A stretch of 64,000 nt of DNA from Sulfurimonas denitrificans DSM 1251 (GCF_000012965.1 NC_007575.1:806001-870000), one strand, 5' to 3'; shown: positions 1-9,862, counted from the first letter of the stretch. Made by a program: numbers and translations. Notes: generated by a model not told the origin, from the letters alone.

Positions 1-280
1 TGCAACAGACCCTAGAAGCGGTGAGCGAAGACGGCATCATATTTTAGATGCCACTTTAAGTAGAAATATTAAACAAGCGGTTACAAAATCAAATATAGAT
101 AAAAGAGTAACCTCGCATATATTTAGACATAGCTACGCAACGCATTTACTTCAAGCTGGCATAGATTTGCGAAGCATTCAAGAACTTTTAGGTCATAAAA
201 GCGTTGAGACAACTATGATATATACTCATGTTGTGAGCGAGATGAACAAGGCTAAACTTATAAGCCCTCTGGATTTCTAG
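1..280 (+). CDS. Integron-type tyrosine recombinase (IntI-like), 3' end only
   Basis: The open frame enters from the left edge and stops with TAG at 278-280, giving about 92 C-terminal residues. It contains the tyrosine-recombinase C-terminal box: [12 protein letters not shown], then [15 protein letters not shown] with the catalytic Arg, His and nucleophile Tyr. Features shared with integron integrases rather than with XerC/D are the RRHHI segment near the left edge and the ending SPLDF, which corresponds to the RSPLD ending of IntI proteins. The role would be site-specific recombination of gene cassettes. The start, the IntI-specific patch and any attI site lie outside the window, so assignment to IntI rather than another recombinase is probable, not certain. 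Confidence 0.7.
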   Translation, partial: ATDPRSGERRRHHILDATLSRNIKQAVTKSNIDKRVTSHIFRHSYATHLLQAGIDLRSIQELLGHKSVETTMIYTHVVSEMNKAKLISPLDF

Positions 281-389
281 ACTTTTTCCCTAGCTTTACA
301 AAAGTTATTCCGATGCCTATGATGACAAATATAGCAGCAATGGTTGCTGCTATAAATGTGGCTGAGACAGGCTCGGCAAGATTAGGCAT
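258..389 (-). CDS. Small single-pass membrane protein, 43 aa, coupled to ileS
   Basis: The frame begins [20 protein letters not shown] and continues as one hydrophobic helix (about residues 10-32), followed by a Lys/Arg-rich tail. Its ATG (387-389) overlaps the ileS stop by 8 bp, so translation may be coupled to ileS. Its 3' end overlaps the convergent integrase gene by 23 bp. The predicted topology is N-out with a positively charged cytoplasmic tail. I do not recognise the family. The Met start fused to the end of ileS and the clean transmembrane profile support a real gene. Confidence 0.5.
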   Translation of the reverse strand: MPNLAEPVSATFIAATIAAIFVIIGIGITFVKLGKKSRNPEGL

Positions 390-3141
390 TTAAAACCTTT
401 GAACATCTTGTACATGTAGCAGTTTCATCTTTTGCTTGGTACTTCCAGCATCTTGGACATTTGGCAGCAGTTGCTTTTTGAATTACAAATATACTTCCAT
501 CAACTTCAAATTTTCCAAGTTCAGCAATAACTTCACTGTGTGAAATGCCAGATACTACAAACCAATCTTCAGCTGCTGTTTTATCCATCTCTGCTATCTT
601 TTTTGACTCAGTTACTATGACTAGCTCAAGAGTGTTTTTGATGATTTTCTCTTTTTTAAGTCCATCAACTATCTCATAGAACTTCTCTCTTGCAGCGTAC
701 ATGTAGTCCGTGTTAAATCCAGACTCTGCAACATCAATATTTTTATGAACAAAATCAAAAATATCCTCTTTGCTCTCTCTTATAACTTCAGGCAGATACT
801 CAACAATCTCATCAGCTGTATAAGTTAGTATAGGAGCGATAAGCGTTAGAAGTGATTTGACAATAAGAGCCATAGCGCTTTGGCTTGATGTTCTTCTTGC
901 ATCATCTTTAGCGTCACAGTAAAGTGAGTCTTTTGTGATGTCGATGTAGATTCCACTTAACTCATTTACTATGAAGTTGTTTAAAAGACTCATACCGTTA
1001 ACAAAGTTATAGTTGCTAAATGATTTATGAACACCATCAAACACGCTTTTTGCTTCGTTTAAGATCCACTTATCTAACTCGCCCATTTTCTCATAAGGAG
1101 TTAATGCGTGTAAATCATTGATGTTTGCAAGCATGATTCTAAAAGTATTTCTTAGTTTACGGTAGTTCTCAGCGCTCTGTTTTAGGATACTTTGAGAGAT
1201 TTTTAGATCTCCTTGATAGTCACTTGAAGCTACCCAAAGACGAAGGATTTCGCTGCCATACTCTTTTAAAACAGTCTCAGGAGCTACAACATTGCCTTTA
1301 CTCTTAGACATTTTCTCGCCTTTTTCATCGACTGTAAAGCCGTGAGTAAGAACGCCTTTGTATGGTGCTTTGTGCTCAACAGCAGCACTTAAGAACATAG
1401 ATGACTGGAACCATCCGCGGTGCTGATCGCTTCCCTCAACGTATAAATCTGCTTGAAACTCTCCCGCATCATAGTTGCGAGATTTTAGAACTGAGTACCA
1501 AGTTGAGCCACTATCAAACCAAACATCTAAGATATCTGTAACTTTTTCAAGTTCATCAGCACTGTATCCAGCACCAGGGTAGAGGAGCTGTTCTGTTGGC
1601 ATTGAGTACCAAGCATCACTTCCGTGCATCTCAAAAACCATAGCGGTAAAGTTTAAAACTTTCTCATCAAGAAGAACTTCTCCAGTCGCTTTTACTCTGA
1701 AAAATGCGATAGGAACGCCCCAATCTCTCTGTCTTGAAATACACCAATCAGGTCTGTTTGCGACCATTGATTTTAGTCTGTTTCTTCCAGTTTCAGGGAA
1801 AAATAGCGTCTTTTCAACTTCACTAAGAGCGATATCTCTTAATGTTTTATCACTTCCGCTTGGTTTTTCATCAACGCTTATAAACCACTGTTTTGTAGCT
1901 CTAAAAATAAGAGGAGTGTGGCTTCTCCAGCAGTGTGGGTATGAGTGTTTAAACTTTGAAACATGAACAACGCTCTCTCCCATAAGAGTTATCAAATCTT
2001 CATTTGATTTGAAGATATGACGACCTAAAAAATCTTCTGCATTTGGGATTAAACCATCACGAACTATCGTCTCATCATAACATCCAGTCTCATCAACAGG
2101 CATAACTACTTCTAAGTCATAAACAAGACCTATGCGGTAGTCATCTTCACCATGCCCTGGTGCTGTGTGAACACATCCAGTACCATTTTCAACAAGTACA
2201 TGTTCGCCTAAAACTATGCGAGAAGTTCTACCATTTAAAGGATTTAGCGCTAATAGATTTTCAAACTCTTTAGCTTTAAATGTTTGTGCAATATCGCCAC
2301 TTAAAATTTTGCTCTCATTTAGTGAAGAGAGAAGTTTTTTAGCAACTATGTAACCTGTTGTTGTTAGAATGTACTCCTCTTCAGGGTTTAGTGAGATACC
2401 AGTGTTGGCAGGAATAGTCCATGGAGTTGTAGTCCAGATAACTAAAGCTGCTTTTGAGTTTATCGATAATTTTGCCTTTGCTTCATCACTTAACTCAAAT
2501 GCTATAAATATTGAGTAATCCTCTTTATCTTCATACTCAACTTCAGCTTCTGCAAGTGCAGTTCTCTCAGCCCAAGACCAAAAAACAGGTTTACTGCGTT
2601 CTATCAAAAGACCTTTTTTTGCCACATTACAAAGAGTGCGGTAAATGTTTGCTTCAAATTTAAAGTCCATTGTTACATAAGGGTTTTCCCAGTCTGCAAT
2701 AACGCCTAGTTTTTTGAACTCTTCTCTTTGGATATCTACAAACTCAGCTGCATGAGCACGACAAAGTTCTCTGATTTTTGCTTTTTCAAGAAGCTCTTTT
2801 TTCTGTTTTCCGCCGAGTTTCTTCTCAACTTGCTGCTCAATTGGCAGACCATGACAATCCCAGCCTGGAGTAAAACGAACAGACTTACCGCTAAAATAGT
2901 TGTGTTTTACAATAATATCTTTTAAAATTTTATTTAGTGCATGTCCTATATGAGTATGTCCATTCGCATATGGAGGACCATCATGAAGAGTAAAACTTTG
3001 CGCATTCTTGCGGTTTTTTTTCATTTTTTCATAGATTTTTTTCTCATCCCAAGAAGCATATCTAATCGGCTCATTGTTTATGAGATTGCCTCTCATCTCA
3101 AATTTTGTAGTTGGTAAAAGGAGTGTATCTTTATAGTCCAT
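382..3141 (-). CDS. ileS: Isoleucyl-tRNA synthetase
   Basis: This class I aminoacyl-tRNA synthetase charges tRNA-Ile in the cytoplasm. At 919 aa it is full length for bacterial IleS. The HIGH signature is seen as HTHIGH at residues 62-67 and the KMSKS loop as EKMSKSKGN near residue 609. The large central editing (CP1) domain lies between them, with the motif IWTTTPWTIPANTG. The C-terminus ends in a Cys-x2-Cys...Cys-x2-Cys zinc finger (CPRCWKYQ and CTRCSKVL), as in the bacterial-type enzyme. No neighbour is functionally linked, apart from the small membrane protein overlapping its stop. Confidence 0.98.
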   Translation of the reverse strand: MDYKDTLLLPTTKFEMRGNLINNEPIRYASWDEKKIYEKMKKNRKNAQSFTLHDGPPYANGHTHIGHALNKILKDIIVKHNYFSGKSVRFTPGWDCHGLPIEQQVEKKLGGKQKKELLEKAKIRELCRAHAAEFVDIQREEFKKLGVIADWENPYVTMDFKFEANIYRTLCNVAKKGLLIERSKPVFWSWAERTALAEAEVEYEDKEDYSIFIAFELSDEAKAKLSINSKAALVIWTTTPWTIPANTGISLNPEEEYILTTTGYIVAKKLLSSLNESKILSGDIAQTFKAKEFENLLALNPLNGRTSRIVLGEHVLVENGTGCVHTAPGHGEDDYRIGLVYDLEVVMPVDETGCYDETIVRDGLIPNAEDFLGRHIFKSNEDLITLMGESVVHVSKFKHSYPHCWRSHTPLIFRATKQWFISVDEKPSGSDKTLRDIALSEVEKTLFFPETGRNRLKSMVANRPDWCISRQRDWGVPIAFFRVKATGEVLLDEKVLNFTAMVFEMHGSDAWYSMPTEQLLYPGAGYSADELEKVTDILDVWFDSGSTWYSVLKSRNYDAGEFQADLYVEGSDQHRGWFQSSMFLSAAVEHKAPYKGVLTHGFTVDEKGEKMSKSKGNVVAPETVLKEYGSEILRLWVASSDYQGDLKISQSILKQSAENYRKLRNTFRIMLANINDLHALTPYEKMGELDKWILNEAKSVFDGVHKSFSNYNFVNGMSLLNNFIVNELSGIYIDITKDSLYCDAKDDARRTSSQSAMALIVKSLLTLIAPILTYTADEIVEYLPEVIRESKEDIFDFVHKNIDVAESGFNTDYMYAAREKFYEIVDGLKKEKIIKNTLELVIVTESKKIAEMDKTAAEDWFVVSGISHSEVIAELGKFEVDGSIFVIQKATAAKCPRCWKYQAKDETATCTRCSKVLNA

Positions 3142-3220
3142 AGTTATTCCAAATAGTAGAAAATTTTTGGATTGTATCTTTATAGGGTTTAAAAGCTACT
3201 TTAATCTACTTGTTTGGTGC

Positions 3221-3226
3221 TATAAT
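3221..3226 (+). promoter_or_regulatory. -10 box upstream of the cinA-like gene
   Basis: A perfect TATAAT lies 37 bp before the start codon at 3263. No good -35 hexamer is visible; the upstream DNA is T-rich, as is usual in this phylum. Confidence 0.5.
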
Positions 3227-3262
3227 TGGCTCAATTAATCTCGCTAAAGGGTCTGAAAAATC

Positions 3263-4351
3263 ATGAAACTACATGTTGTTTTTATCGGTAATAAGTTTAT
3301 ATATAATCTTCCGCTTAGAGAATATATCATAAGAAAAATAGAGCAAAAAGTTGATTTTATACACTCAATTACATTTTTTAAAGAGAGTGATAATTCACTT
3401 TTTTTATATTTAGATAAAGAGATAAACTCTCAAAATAGACAAATAATAGTCACAACAAAACAGCACTTCTCAACTATCGGCAAACTTTTATGCACAATTA
3501 CAAGTGATAATCAGATTTTAAAAGATGAGATGCTCATACCATCAAACTCTTCTGTATATGAAAACGGGAGTTACCTTTTGGAGTATAAAGAGTCTATTAC
3601 AAATGTACTTCATATGGATGAGATGCAGATGTTTCCTGAAGTACTATTAAGGATAGAAGATTCTAAGGCTACTATACATCTTTTTGAAGAGGATAAAGAG
3701 AGTGCTGTTGCAATGCTCTCTCCAATCGCTCAGATGTATGATGTGAAAATTAACATAGTAACTCTTATTGAAGGGTGGCTTAGGGTTGATATTAGAAGTA
3801 AAAAATATGGAAATATATCAAAATTTATAGCTTCAGCAAAGCAGTTATTGCCAAACAAATTAATACCATCTTCAAATATCATCGCTTTTATAATAGAGAA
3901 ATTATCCTCTAGTGGGAAAAAAATTGCTTTTGCAGAGAGTTGCACAGGTGGACTTTTAACTTACTATTTTACAAAAAATAACAACTCATCCAAAATTTTT
4001 GATGGCTCTTTAATAACCTACTCAAATGCAATGAAAGAGAATTGGCTTGGAGTGGAGAACAAAACACTTCAGGAGTATGGTGCAGTAAGTAGTGAAGTTG
4101 TCTTAGAGATGAGCGATGGAGCTTTAAATGTTAGTAATGCGGATTATGCAATATCAATAAGCGGCATAGCAGGAGAGGGCGGAGGAAGTGAGTATAAACC
4201 AGTCGGAACAGTTTATATCGGTATAAGAAGCAAAGAAGCACACCATGAAGAGCGTATAAATTTAAATGGAGATAGAAACTATATCCAGCATCAAAGCGTA
4301 CTTTTTGCCCTAAAAATGCTACTCCTGATGGACAAAGAGACATTTTTTTAA
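3263..4351 (+). CDS. CinA-like protein with C-terminal NMN amidohydrolase domain
   Basis: The last 160 residues are the PncC/CinA C-terminal domain, which deamidates nicotinamide mononucleotide in NAD recycling. The family motif AESCTGGLLTYYFT begins at about residue 225 and is followed by SLITYSNAMKENWLGV, GAVSSEVVLEMS and SISGIAGEGGG. The N-terminal 200 residues sit where CinA proteins carry a molybdopterin-binding-like (COG1058) domain, but are strongly diverged and I see none of its usual glycine motifs. Start ATG at 3263 follows AAAGGG-type Shine-Dalgarno DNA. It is transcribed alone, ahead of the tRNA array. Confidence 0.85.
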   Translation: MKLHVVFIGNKFIYNLPLREYIIRKIEQKVDFIHSITFFKESDNSLFLYLDKEINSQNRQIIVTTKQHFSTIGKLLCTITSDNQILKDEMLIPSNSSVYENGSYLLEYKESITNVLHMDEMQMFPEVLLRIEDSKATIHLFEEDKESAVAMLSPIAQMYDVKINIVTLIEGWLRVDIRSKKYGNISKFIASAKQLLPNKLIPSSNIIAFIIEKLSSSGKKIAFAESCTGGLLTYYFTKNNNSSKIFDGSLITYSNAMKENWLGVENKTLQEYGAVSSEVVLEMSDGALNVSNADYAISISGIAGEGGGSEYKPVGTVYIGIRSKEAHHEERINLNGDRNYIQHQSVLFALKMLLLMDKETFF

Positions 4352-4368
4352 ATTTGCTCTTTTTTGTC

Positions 4369-4397
4369 TTGACAATTAAAACCTATTTGCCTATAAT
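4369..4397 (+). promoter_or_regulatory. Consensus promoter of the tRNA array
   Basis: TTGACA (4369-4374) and TATAAT (4392-4397) are separated by exactly 17 bp and lie 27 bp upstream of the first tRNA. This is the only textbook two-box sigma-70 promoter I found in the window. Confidence 0.85.
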
Positions 4398-4423
4398 TTC
4401 GTCCTCTAAACGATTAGAGAAAA

Positions 4424-4500
4424 TGTCTTGTTAGCTCAGCTGGTAGAGCATCTCACTTTTAATGAGGTGGCCGATGGTTCGAATCCATCACAGGACACCA
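4424..4500 (+). tRNA. tRNA-Lys (TTT)
   Basis: The acceptor arm TGTCTTG pairs with CAGGACA and CCA is encoded. The anticodon loop contains TTT between the arms CTCAC and GTGAG. It is the first gene of a co-oriented array. Confidence 0.95.
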
Positions 4501-4513
4501 GTTTTTTATATGC

Positions 4514-4590
4514 GCGGTGGTAGTTCAGTTGGTTAGAATACCTGCCTGTCACGCAGGGGGTCGCGGGTTCGAGTCCCGTCCACCGCGCCA
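4514..4590 (+). tRNA. tRNA-Asp (GTC), copy 1
   Basis: The acceptor GCGGTGG pairs with CCACCGC, discriminator G, and CCA is encoded. The anticodon stem-loop CCTGC-CTGTCAC-GCAGG has the anticodon GTC. It is identical to the copy at 5014-5090. Confidence 0.95.
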
Positions 4591-4607
4591 CGTTTTTGAT
4601 TTTAAAT

Positions 4608-4683
4608 GGGCGTTTAGCTCAGTTGGTAGAGCGCTACCCTTACAAGGTAGATGTCACAAGTTCGAGTCTTGTAATGCCCACCA
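4608..4683 (+). tRNA. tRNA-Val (TAC), copy 1
   Basis: The acceptor GGGCGTT pairs with AATGCCC and CCA is encoded. The anticodon TAC lies in the loop of CTACC-CTTACAA-GGTAG. It is identical to the copy at 4817-4892. Confidence 0.95.
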
Positions 4684-4709
4684 TTTAAAAACCTTTTGTT
4701 TATGAAAGT

Positions 4710-4785
4710 GACCCTTTCGTCTAGTGGCCAAGGACACTATCACTTCATGGTAGGGACAGAGGTTCAAATCCTTTAGGGGTCGCCA
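4710..4785 (+). tRNA. tRNA-Glu (TTC)
   Basis: The acceptor GACCCTT pairs with AGGGGTC, discriminator G, and CCA is encoded. The anticodon loop ACTTCAT carries TTC. The short D-arm (TCGTCTAG) is typical of bacterial tRNA-Glu. Confidence 0.93.
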
Positions 4786-4816
4786 TTATTTTTGGTGTTA
4801 TGTATGTATAAAAAAT

Positions 4817-4892
4817 GGGCGTTTAGCTCAGTTGGTAGAGCGCTACCCTTACAAGGTAGATGTCACAAGTTCGAGTCTTGTAATGCCCACCA
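4817..4892 (+). tRNA. tRNA-Val (TAC), copy 2
   Basis: An exact duplicate of the tRNA-Val at 4608-4683, including the encoded CCA. The 121 bp that follow, up to the next tRNA, hold no gene I can see. Confidence 0.95.
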
Positions 4893-5013
4893 TTTTTTGA
4901 TTATATTGCGTTAAATTTCAATTCGCATAGTTTACTATGCTTCATTAAAATTTGCCTTGTCTAATGCAAAAAACAAGTTTTTAAAAACTCTTTTAGAAAC
5001 AATTATTTAATGC

Positions 5014-5090
5014 GCGGTGGTAGTTCAGTTGGTTAGAATACCTGCCTGTCACGCAGGGGGTCGCGGGTTCGAGTCCCGTCCACCGCGCCA
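5014..5090 (+). tRNA. tRNA-Asp (GTC), copy 2
   Basis: An exact duplicate of the tRNA-Asp at 4514-4590. It is the last gene of the array and is convergent with rodA. Confidence 0.95.
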
Positions 5091-5187
5091 CTACCTTTAT
5101 TAATTTCAACTTATAAGTTCTAATATCAGATGCAATTTCCACTTAAAATTAACTAGCTAACTTGTTACTCATTTTACAAACGCCAAT

Positions 5188-6336
5188 TCAAATAAAACTT
5201 TTAGTTCCTCGTCCATCATACATATCTTTATACCTAAAAGTAATTAGATTTTGCATAATCGCAAAAAGTATCATAAAATTTATAAAACTACTCCCCCCAT
5301 AACTAAACATAGGAAGTGGTACTCCAACAACTGGAGCGTAACCTATTGTCATAGAGATATTTACCCCCATGTATATAAAAATCATAAAGGCAATAGATAT
5401 GGTAACTACCTTTATAAAATAGTCACTGCTAAAAATACTTAAACTCATAAGATGTAAAATAAGCATTATATATATTAAAATAATTCCAAGAGCCCCTAAA
5501 AAGCCACTTCTCTCAACAAGAAATGCAAAGATAAAATCACTAGTAGCAATAGGCAAAAATCTCATTTGAGTCTGAGTTGCGTCATCTTTTGATTTTCCGC
5601 TGAATCCGCCTGAGCCAATTGCTATAATGGATTGTTGAACATGGTAGGATGGCTTCTCGCTAACAAAGTCAAGAACTCTTGTTCTTTGGTAATCATGAAG
5701 TAAAAATTTATATGCAATCGGAGAAAAAATCAACATACCTCCAAATAAAAATGCCCATATTTTCCAATGTACTCCAATATAAAACAAAATCCCAAAACCA
5801 ATAAGTAAAAGAACTAGAGCTGTACCTAAGTCAGGTTCTTTTGCTATTAAAATAAACGGAAGAAGTATATAAAATGCCATTTTAAAAAACTCTTTTAATC
5901 TATATCCCTCAGCAGGAGGAGGGCTTTTGTTTATTAGATACGCAAGCATTAAAATAAGAGCAGGTTTTACAAATTCGGAGGGTTGGATTGTGGCATTTAT
6001 AAATGGAATATCTATCCATCTCTGCGCACCTAGCCTTGCATGGCCAAAGAACTCCACTCCAAGCAAAAGAGTGATACTTAACCAATAAATTAGTGGAATA
6101 ATCCAGCTCATTCTTCTTATAGGAAGTAAAAAAATAGCTAAAAACGCTAAAAAAGCAACACCAACGTAAGTTGCTTGTTTTTGAGCAAGAGCAGGAACGG
6201 CTTCACCAATTAGCCAGTTTGAAGTTATAATAAGAGGTATGATTAATATAATAGAAAAGAGATCAAATTGTGCTAAAATGCGCTTATCAATTCTCCACAA
6301 ATTTAAAACTCCATAAAATTTTAGAAATTGTATCAT
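5188..6336 (-). CDS. rodA: RodA, SEDS-family peptidoglycan glycosyltransferase
   Basis: A polytopic inner-membrane protein of the RodA/FtsW/SpoVE family, which polymerises glycan strands for cell elongation with a class B PBP. Family motifs are QPSEFVKPALI (about residues 117-127), the long periplasmic loop before GIGSGGFSGKS-like sequence, and the C-terminal VGVPLPMFSYGGSS. RodA is favoured over FtsW because of the length (382 aa) and the absence of a division-gene context. The ATG at 6334-6336 has no convincing Shine-Dalgarno. A TTG at 6298-6300 is preceded by GGAG at good spacing and would give a protein beginning (M)WRIDKRIL, so that start may be the true one. Confidence 0.92.
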   Translation of the reverse strand: MIQFLKFYGVLNLWRIDKRILAQFDLFSIILIIPLIITSNWLIGEAVPALAQKQATYVGVAFLAFLAIFLLPIRRMSWIIPLIYWLSITLLLGVEFFGHARLGAQRWIDIPFINATIQPSEFVKPALILMLAYLINKSPPPAEGYRLKEFFKMAFYILLPFILIAKEPDLGTALVLLLIGFGILFYIGVHWKIWAFLFGGMLIFSPIAYKFLLHDYQRTRVLDFVSEKPSYHVQQSIIAIGSGGFSGKSKDDATQTQMRFLPIATSDFIFAFLVERSGFLGALGIILIYIMLILHLMSLSIFSSDYFIKVVTISIAFMIFIYMGVNISMTIGYAPVVGVPLPMFSYGGSSFINFMILFAIMQNLITFRYKDMYDGRGTKSFI

Positions 6337-6349
6337 AAAGGTTTATAAT

Positions 6350-7321
6350 ATGAATGAAACACAAAGTTATATTTGCGAGACTATCGAGCGTCTTGATACA
6401 TTTTTAACATCGATTTTAGGACAGAGTCGCTCACAAATTGCACAACTAATTAAAAAAGAATTAGTTCAAGTAGATGGTAAAGTTGTCTCAAGAAGCGGAG
6501 TCAAATTAAAAAAGAATCAAGTAGTTTTAGTTAAATTTCCTCCAGCAGAGATAAAACCTGCATTAGATATTGATTTTGATGTAGAGATTCTCTATGAAGA
6601 TGATGATATTTTGGTTATAAATAAACCAACTGGTTTAACAGTTCATCCAGCTCCAAGTGTTAAAGAAGCAACTCTTGTTGATTGGTTGAAACACAAAGGA
6701 ATGAGACTCTCAAGCTTAAGCGGAGAAGAGAGACATGGAATTGTTCATAGACTTGATAAAGGAACGAGTGGGGCTATGGTTATTGCCAAAAATAACAGCA
6801 CACATGAGTTTTTATCAGATCAGCTTCAAGATAAAAGTATGGGCAGATACTATCTTGCAGTTATTAATCCGCCTCTAAAAGATGAGCTAACTGAAGTAAT
6901 CTTTCCAATAGCTAGAAGTTCGCACAACAGATTGAAAATGGCACCTCTTGAGCATGGCAAATATGCAAAAAGCGCTTTTAAAGTTTTGGCTTACTCTAAT
7001 GATGAAGCAAATCAACTCATAGCATGTAAACTCTATACAGGTAGAACACATCAAATTCGTGTACATTTAGAGAGTTTAAATCGGCATATTGTTGGAGATC
7101 ACATTTATGCTCAAAGCCCAAAGCAAGAGAAATCGGAACGGATTTTGCTTCATGCGTATATAATATATTTTATTCACCCAAAAAGTAAAGAGAGAGTCTC
7201 TTTTGTGGCATCTTTGGATAAAGGGATGCAAGAGTATATAGATAAAAAATTTGATATGGAGAAGATAGATGAAATTATGGACCTTAATAACATTATGCAC
7301 GGCTTCCATACTAATAATTAG
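6350..7321 (+). CDS. RluD-family 23S rRNA pseudouridine synthase
   Basis: An RluA-family pseudouridine synthase with an N-terminal S4 RNA-binding domain (about residues 12-70) and a catalytic domain containing HGIVHRLDKGTSGAMVIAK, where the Asp at about residue 136 is the catalytic nucleophile. Other conserved segments are INKPTGLTVHP and GRTHQIRVHL. The S4 domain and the length (323 aa) fit RluD better than RluA, but paralogues with different targets exist in this phylum, so the exact uridine is uncertain. It is divergent from rodA with only 13 bp between the annotated starts, and overlaps the following lipoprotein gene by 53 bp. Confidence 0.88.
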   Translation: MNETQSYICETIERLDTFLTSILGQSRSQIAQLIKKELVQVDGKVVSRSGVKLKKNQVVLVKFPPAEIKPALDIDFDVEILYEDDDILVINKPTGLTVHPAPSVKEATLVDWLKHKGMRLSSLSGEERHGIVHRLDKGTSGAMVIAKNNSTHEFLSDQLQDKSMGRYYLAVINPPLKDELTEVIFPIARSSHNRLKMAPLEHGKYAKSAFKVLAYSNDEANQLIACKLYTGRTHQIRVHLESLNRHIVGDHIYAQSPKQEKSERILLHAYIIYFIHPKSKERVSFVASLDKGMQEYIDKKFDMEKIDEIMDLNNIMHGFHTNN

Positions 7322-8678
7322 TGGTTGTAGTAGCAATGTACCAGTGCCTAAAAAAGAGGCGGTAATTGATGCAACATTACCAATTGTAGAACTTACAAAA
7401 AATGGGACAATAGTTGATTCAGCATCAATTGCTCTTGAATGGAAAGCCATTAATGATCAAAGAGTAGAGGGTGTTTATATTTATAGAGTTTCGCTTGATG
7501 AAAATAATAGCAATAAGAATGAGTATTATGACACTGTAAATAGTCGTTTCTCGACTCACTATTTAGATACAAAAATAGAGCCAAACTCTCGATATGCATA
7601 CTATTTTAAAACATATAGCACAAATGCAGAGTCACAAAAAAGTGAACAAACAATTATTACCTCTCTTCCTCAGCTAGAGTCCGTTATCTGGATTCACAGT
7701 ACACAAGGGATGCCAAGAAGTGCAAAAATAATCTGGCGTCCACATGCAAATGAGAAAGTCAAAGCATATATTATTCAAAGAAGAACTCTTCAAGAGACTA
7801 AATGGAGTGATATTGCAACAGTAAATGGTCGTCTTAATGCAGAGTATATAGATGAAAACTTACAAGATAACTTTACATATAAATATCGTATTCGAGTGCT
7901 TACATACGATAACATAATATCTAAACCAAGCCAAGAGGTAAGCGTTATAACAAAAGAGTTGCCTATGGAGGTAATGCAGATAGTTGCTTCTACAGATATA
8001 CCAAAAAAGATTGAAGTTCATTGGAAAAGCACACAGGTAAGCGATTTTTTAACTTATAGAGTGTATCGATCTGTGAGTATAAATGGAAGTTACGAAATGG
8101 TTGCTGAGACAAAAAATAGCTCATATACAGATGAAATTAAAGAGGATGGCAAAGAGTATTTTTACAGAGTGAGTGTTGTAGATAGAGATAAATTAGAGAG
8201 CATTAACTCTAATTTTACAGCATTAGGAAGAACTTTAGTCAAGCCTTCCACTCCTTCGCTTGCAGAGGCTATGTTTTTAAACGGGCAAGTTAAATTGTCT
8301 TGGGTTAGTTCTGATTCAAGAGCAAAAAGTTATATAGTGCAGAAAAAATTCTCAAAGAGCTTTTTAGAGAGCTCTATTGAGGATTTTCAAAACATCAAAG
8401 GAAATCAGTTTTTTGACTCAAATGTTGAGTTTGACAAAACATATTTTTATAAAATTTATGCGGTGGATGCAAATGGCATAAAATCAGAACCAAGTGTGGA
8501 AGTAAAGTTAAAAATTGAAGATAAGAGTATGACTCCAAAAGCAGTAGAACCTTTGAGAGTTAATCAAAGAGTAGAGCAAAATAGAGTTGAACAAAATAGA
8601 GTTGAAGTGCCAAGATCTGTTGCACCCCAACCAGCAGTAATAGAAGAAGTAATTATACCAATGAAAGATTTTAACTAA
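7269..8678 (+). CDS. Fibronectin type III-repeat lipoprotein
   Basis: The N-terminus is a lipoprotein signal: a charged start, a hydrophobic stretch and the lipobox IISGC (Cys 20). Four fibronectin-III-like modules follow, each with the pattern V..Y.IYR....-Y.D......-Y.YRI, at about residues 40-130, 138-225, 233-320 and 325-415. A low-complexity tail has tandem RVEQN repeats encoded by 15-bp DNA repeats near 8565-8610. The start overlaps the pseudouridine synthase gene and has GGAG upstream, which indicates co-translation. The likely role is as an envelope scaffold or binding protein; the ligand is unknown. Its position ahead of trmB-ftsEX-envC suggests a cell-envelope operon. Confidence 0.8.
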
Positions 8679-8689
8679 AACGAGAATTA

Positions 8690-9862
8690 ATGCCACATTT
8701 ACATATTGCAGAGTTTAAAGAGGTGGAGATACCTTCATCTAAAGATGGTGTCTCTTTTAATTTTATAGCAAAAAATTCATCACATCAGGAGGAGAAATTA
8801 ATCTCTATAACTGTGGATGAAGATGAATTTTTCCTCTTAGCGATAGATGAGAATAGTAAAAAACTCCTAAAGAGTGATAAGCTTACAAGACCGCCATCCA
8901 TCTTTAATGTCCATAAAGCTCTGCTCTCATACGCAAGTGCTACATGTATGAATATTATTTCATCGAATGTGCCTCAAAATCAAAAAAATATTCATTTAAG
9001 AGAAGTTAAAGCGCTAAAAGATATAAATTACTTTGCAACTACGTTTCCAAAAAAGGAGAAGATTTGTATAGAAGTGGGTTTTGGTTCAGGTCGTCATCTG
9101 CTTCATCAAGCGCAAAATAATCCTAATATTCTCTACATAGGTATTGAGATACATACTCCATCAATTGAGCAACTCTTAAAACAAATCAGTATAAAAAATA
9201 TTGAAAATATTTTAGTTTTAAATTATGACGCAAGACTTTTTATGGAGTTAGTTCCATCAAATAAGATAGATAAAATTTATGTTCATTTTCCAGTACCATG
9301 GGATAAAAAACCTCATAGAAGAGTAATATCTACGGCATTTATAGAAGAAGCGAGACGTATTTTAAATATTGGTGGAACATTAGAACTTAGAACAGACAGT
9401 GAAAACTACTATGCCTACTCTTATGAGACTTTTATCGCATTTGAAAAAACCACACTTCATATAAATAAAAATAGAGATATTGCCATAACTAGCAAATATG
9501 AAGATAGATGGAAGAGAATGCAAAAAAACTTCTATGATGTAACTATGATAAATAGCGAGGAGTCTCCAGAACTATCTTTAGAGGGTGATTTTAATTTTTC
9601 ACATGTAAAATTAAATACGCAAGAAGTTATCAATCTTTATAAAAAAACTCAAAAATTTGATAGTGGCTTTATAAATTTTGAAAGAAGTTACTTCCTAGAT
9701 GATGGGGCTATGTTACGTGTATCTATGGGAAATTTTGATAAACCTGAGCATCTTTATGTGATAGTAAAGGAAAATAAAGCCTACTACTATCCAAAAACAC
9801 CGCTTAGATCAAAGAGCAATCTTATGGCGCATAAACTTTTAAATGGGGTGCTTTGTGAATAA
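8690..9862 (+). CDS. trmB: tRNA (guanine-N7-)-methyltransferase
   Basis: It makes m7G46 in tRNA from S-adenosylmethionine. The SAM-binding motif [14 protein letters not shown] begins near residue 127, and the TrmB signature [15 protein letters not shown] lies near residue 200, followed by [12 protein letters not shown]. The protein is 390 aa, much longer than the 240-aa enterobacterial enzyme, with extra N-terminal (about 120 residues) and C-terminal (about 80 residues) segments. Long TrmB proteins of this kind are known in this phylum. Its stop overlaps the preferred ftsE start. Confidence 0.9.

Noticed and set aside
4517-4705. 62-aa plus-strand frame
   Set aside because: It runs through tRNA-Asp and tRNA-Val genes and is a by-product of them.
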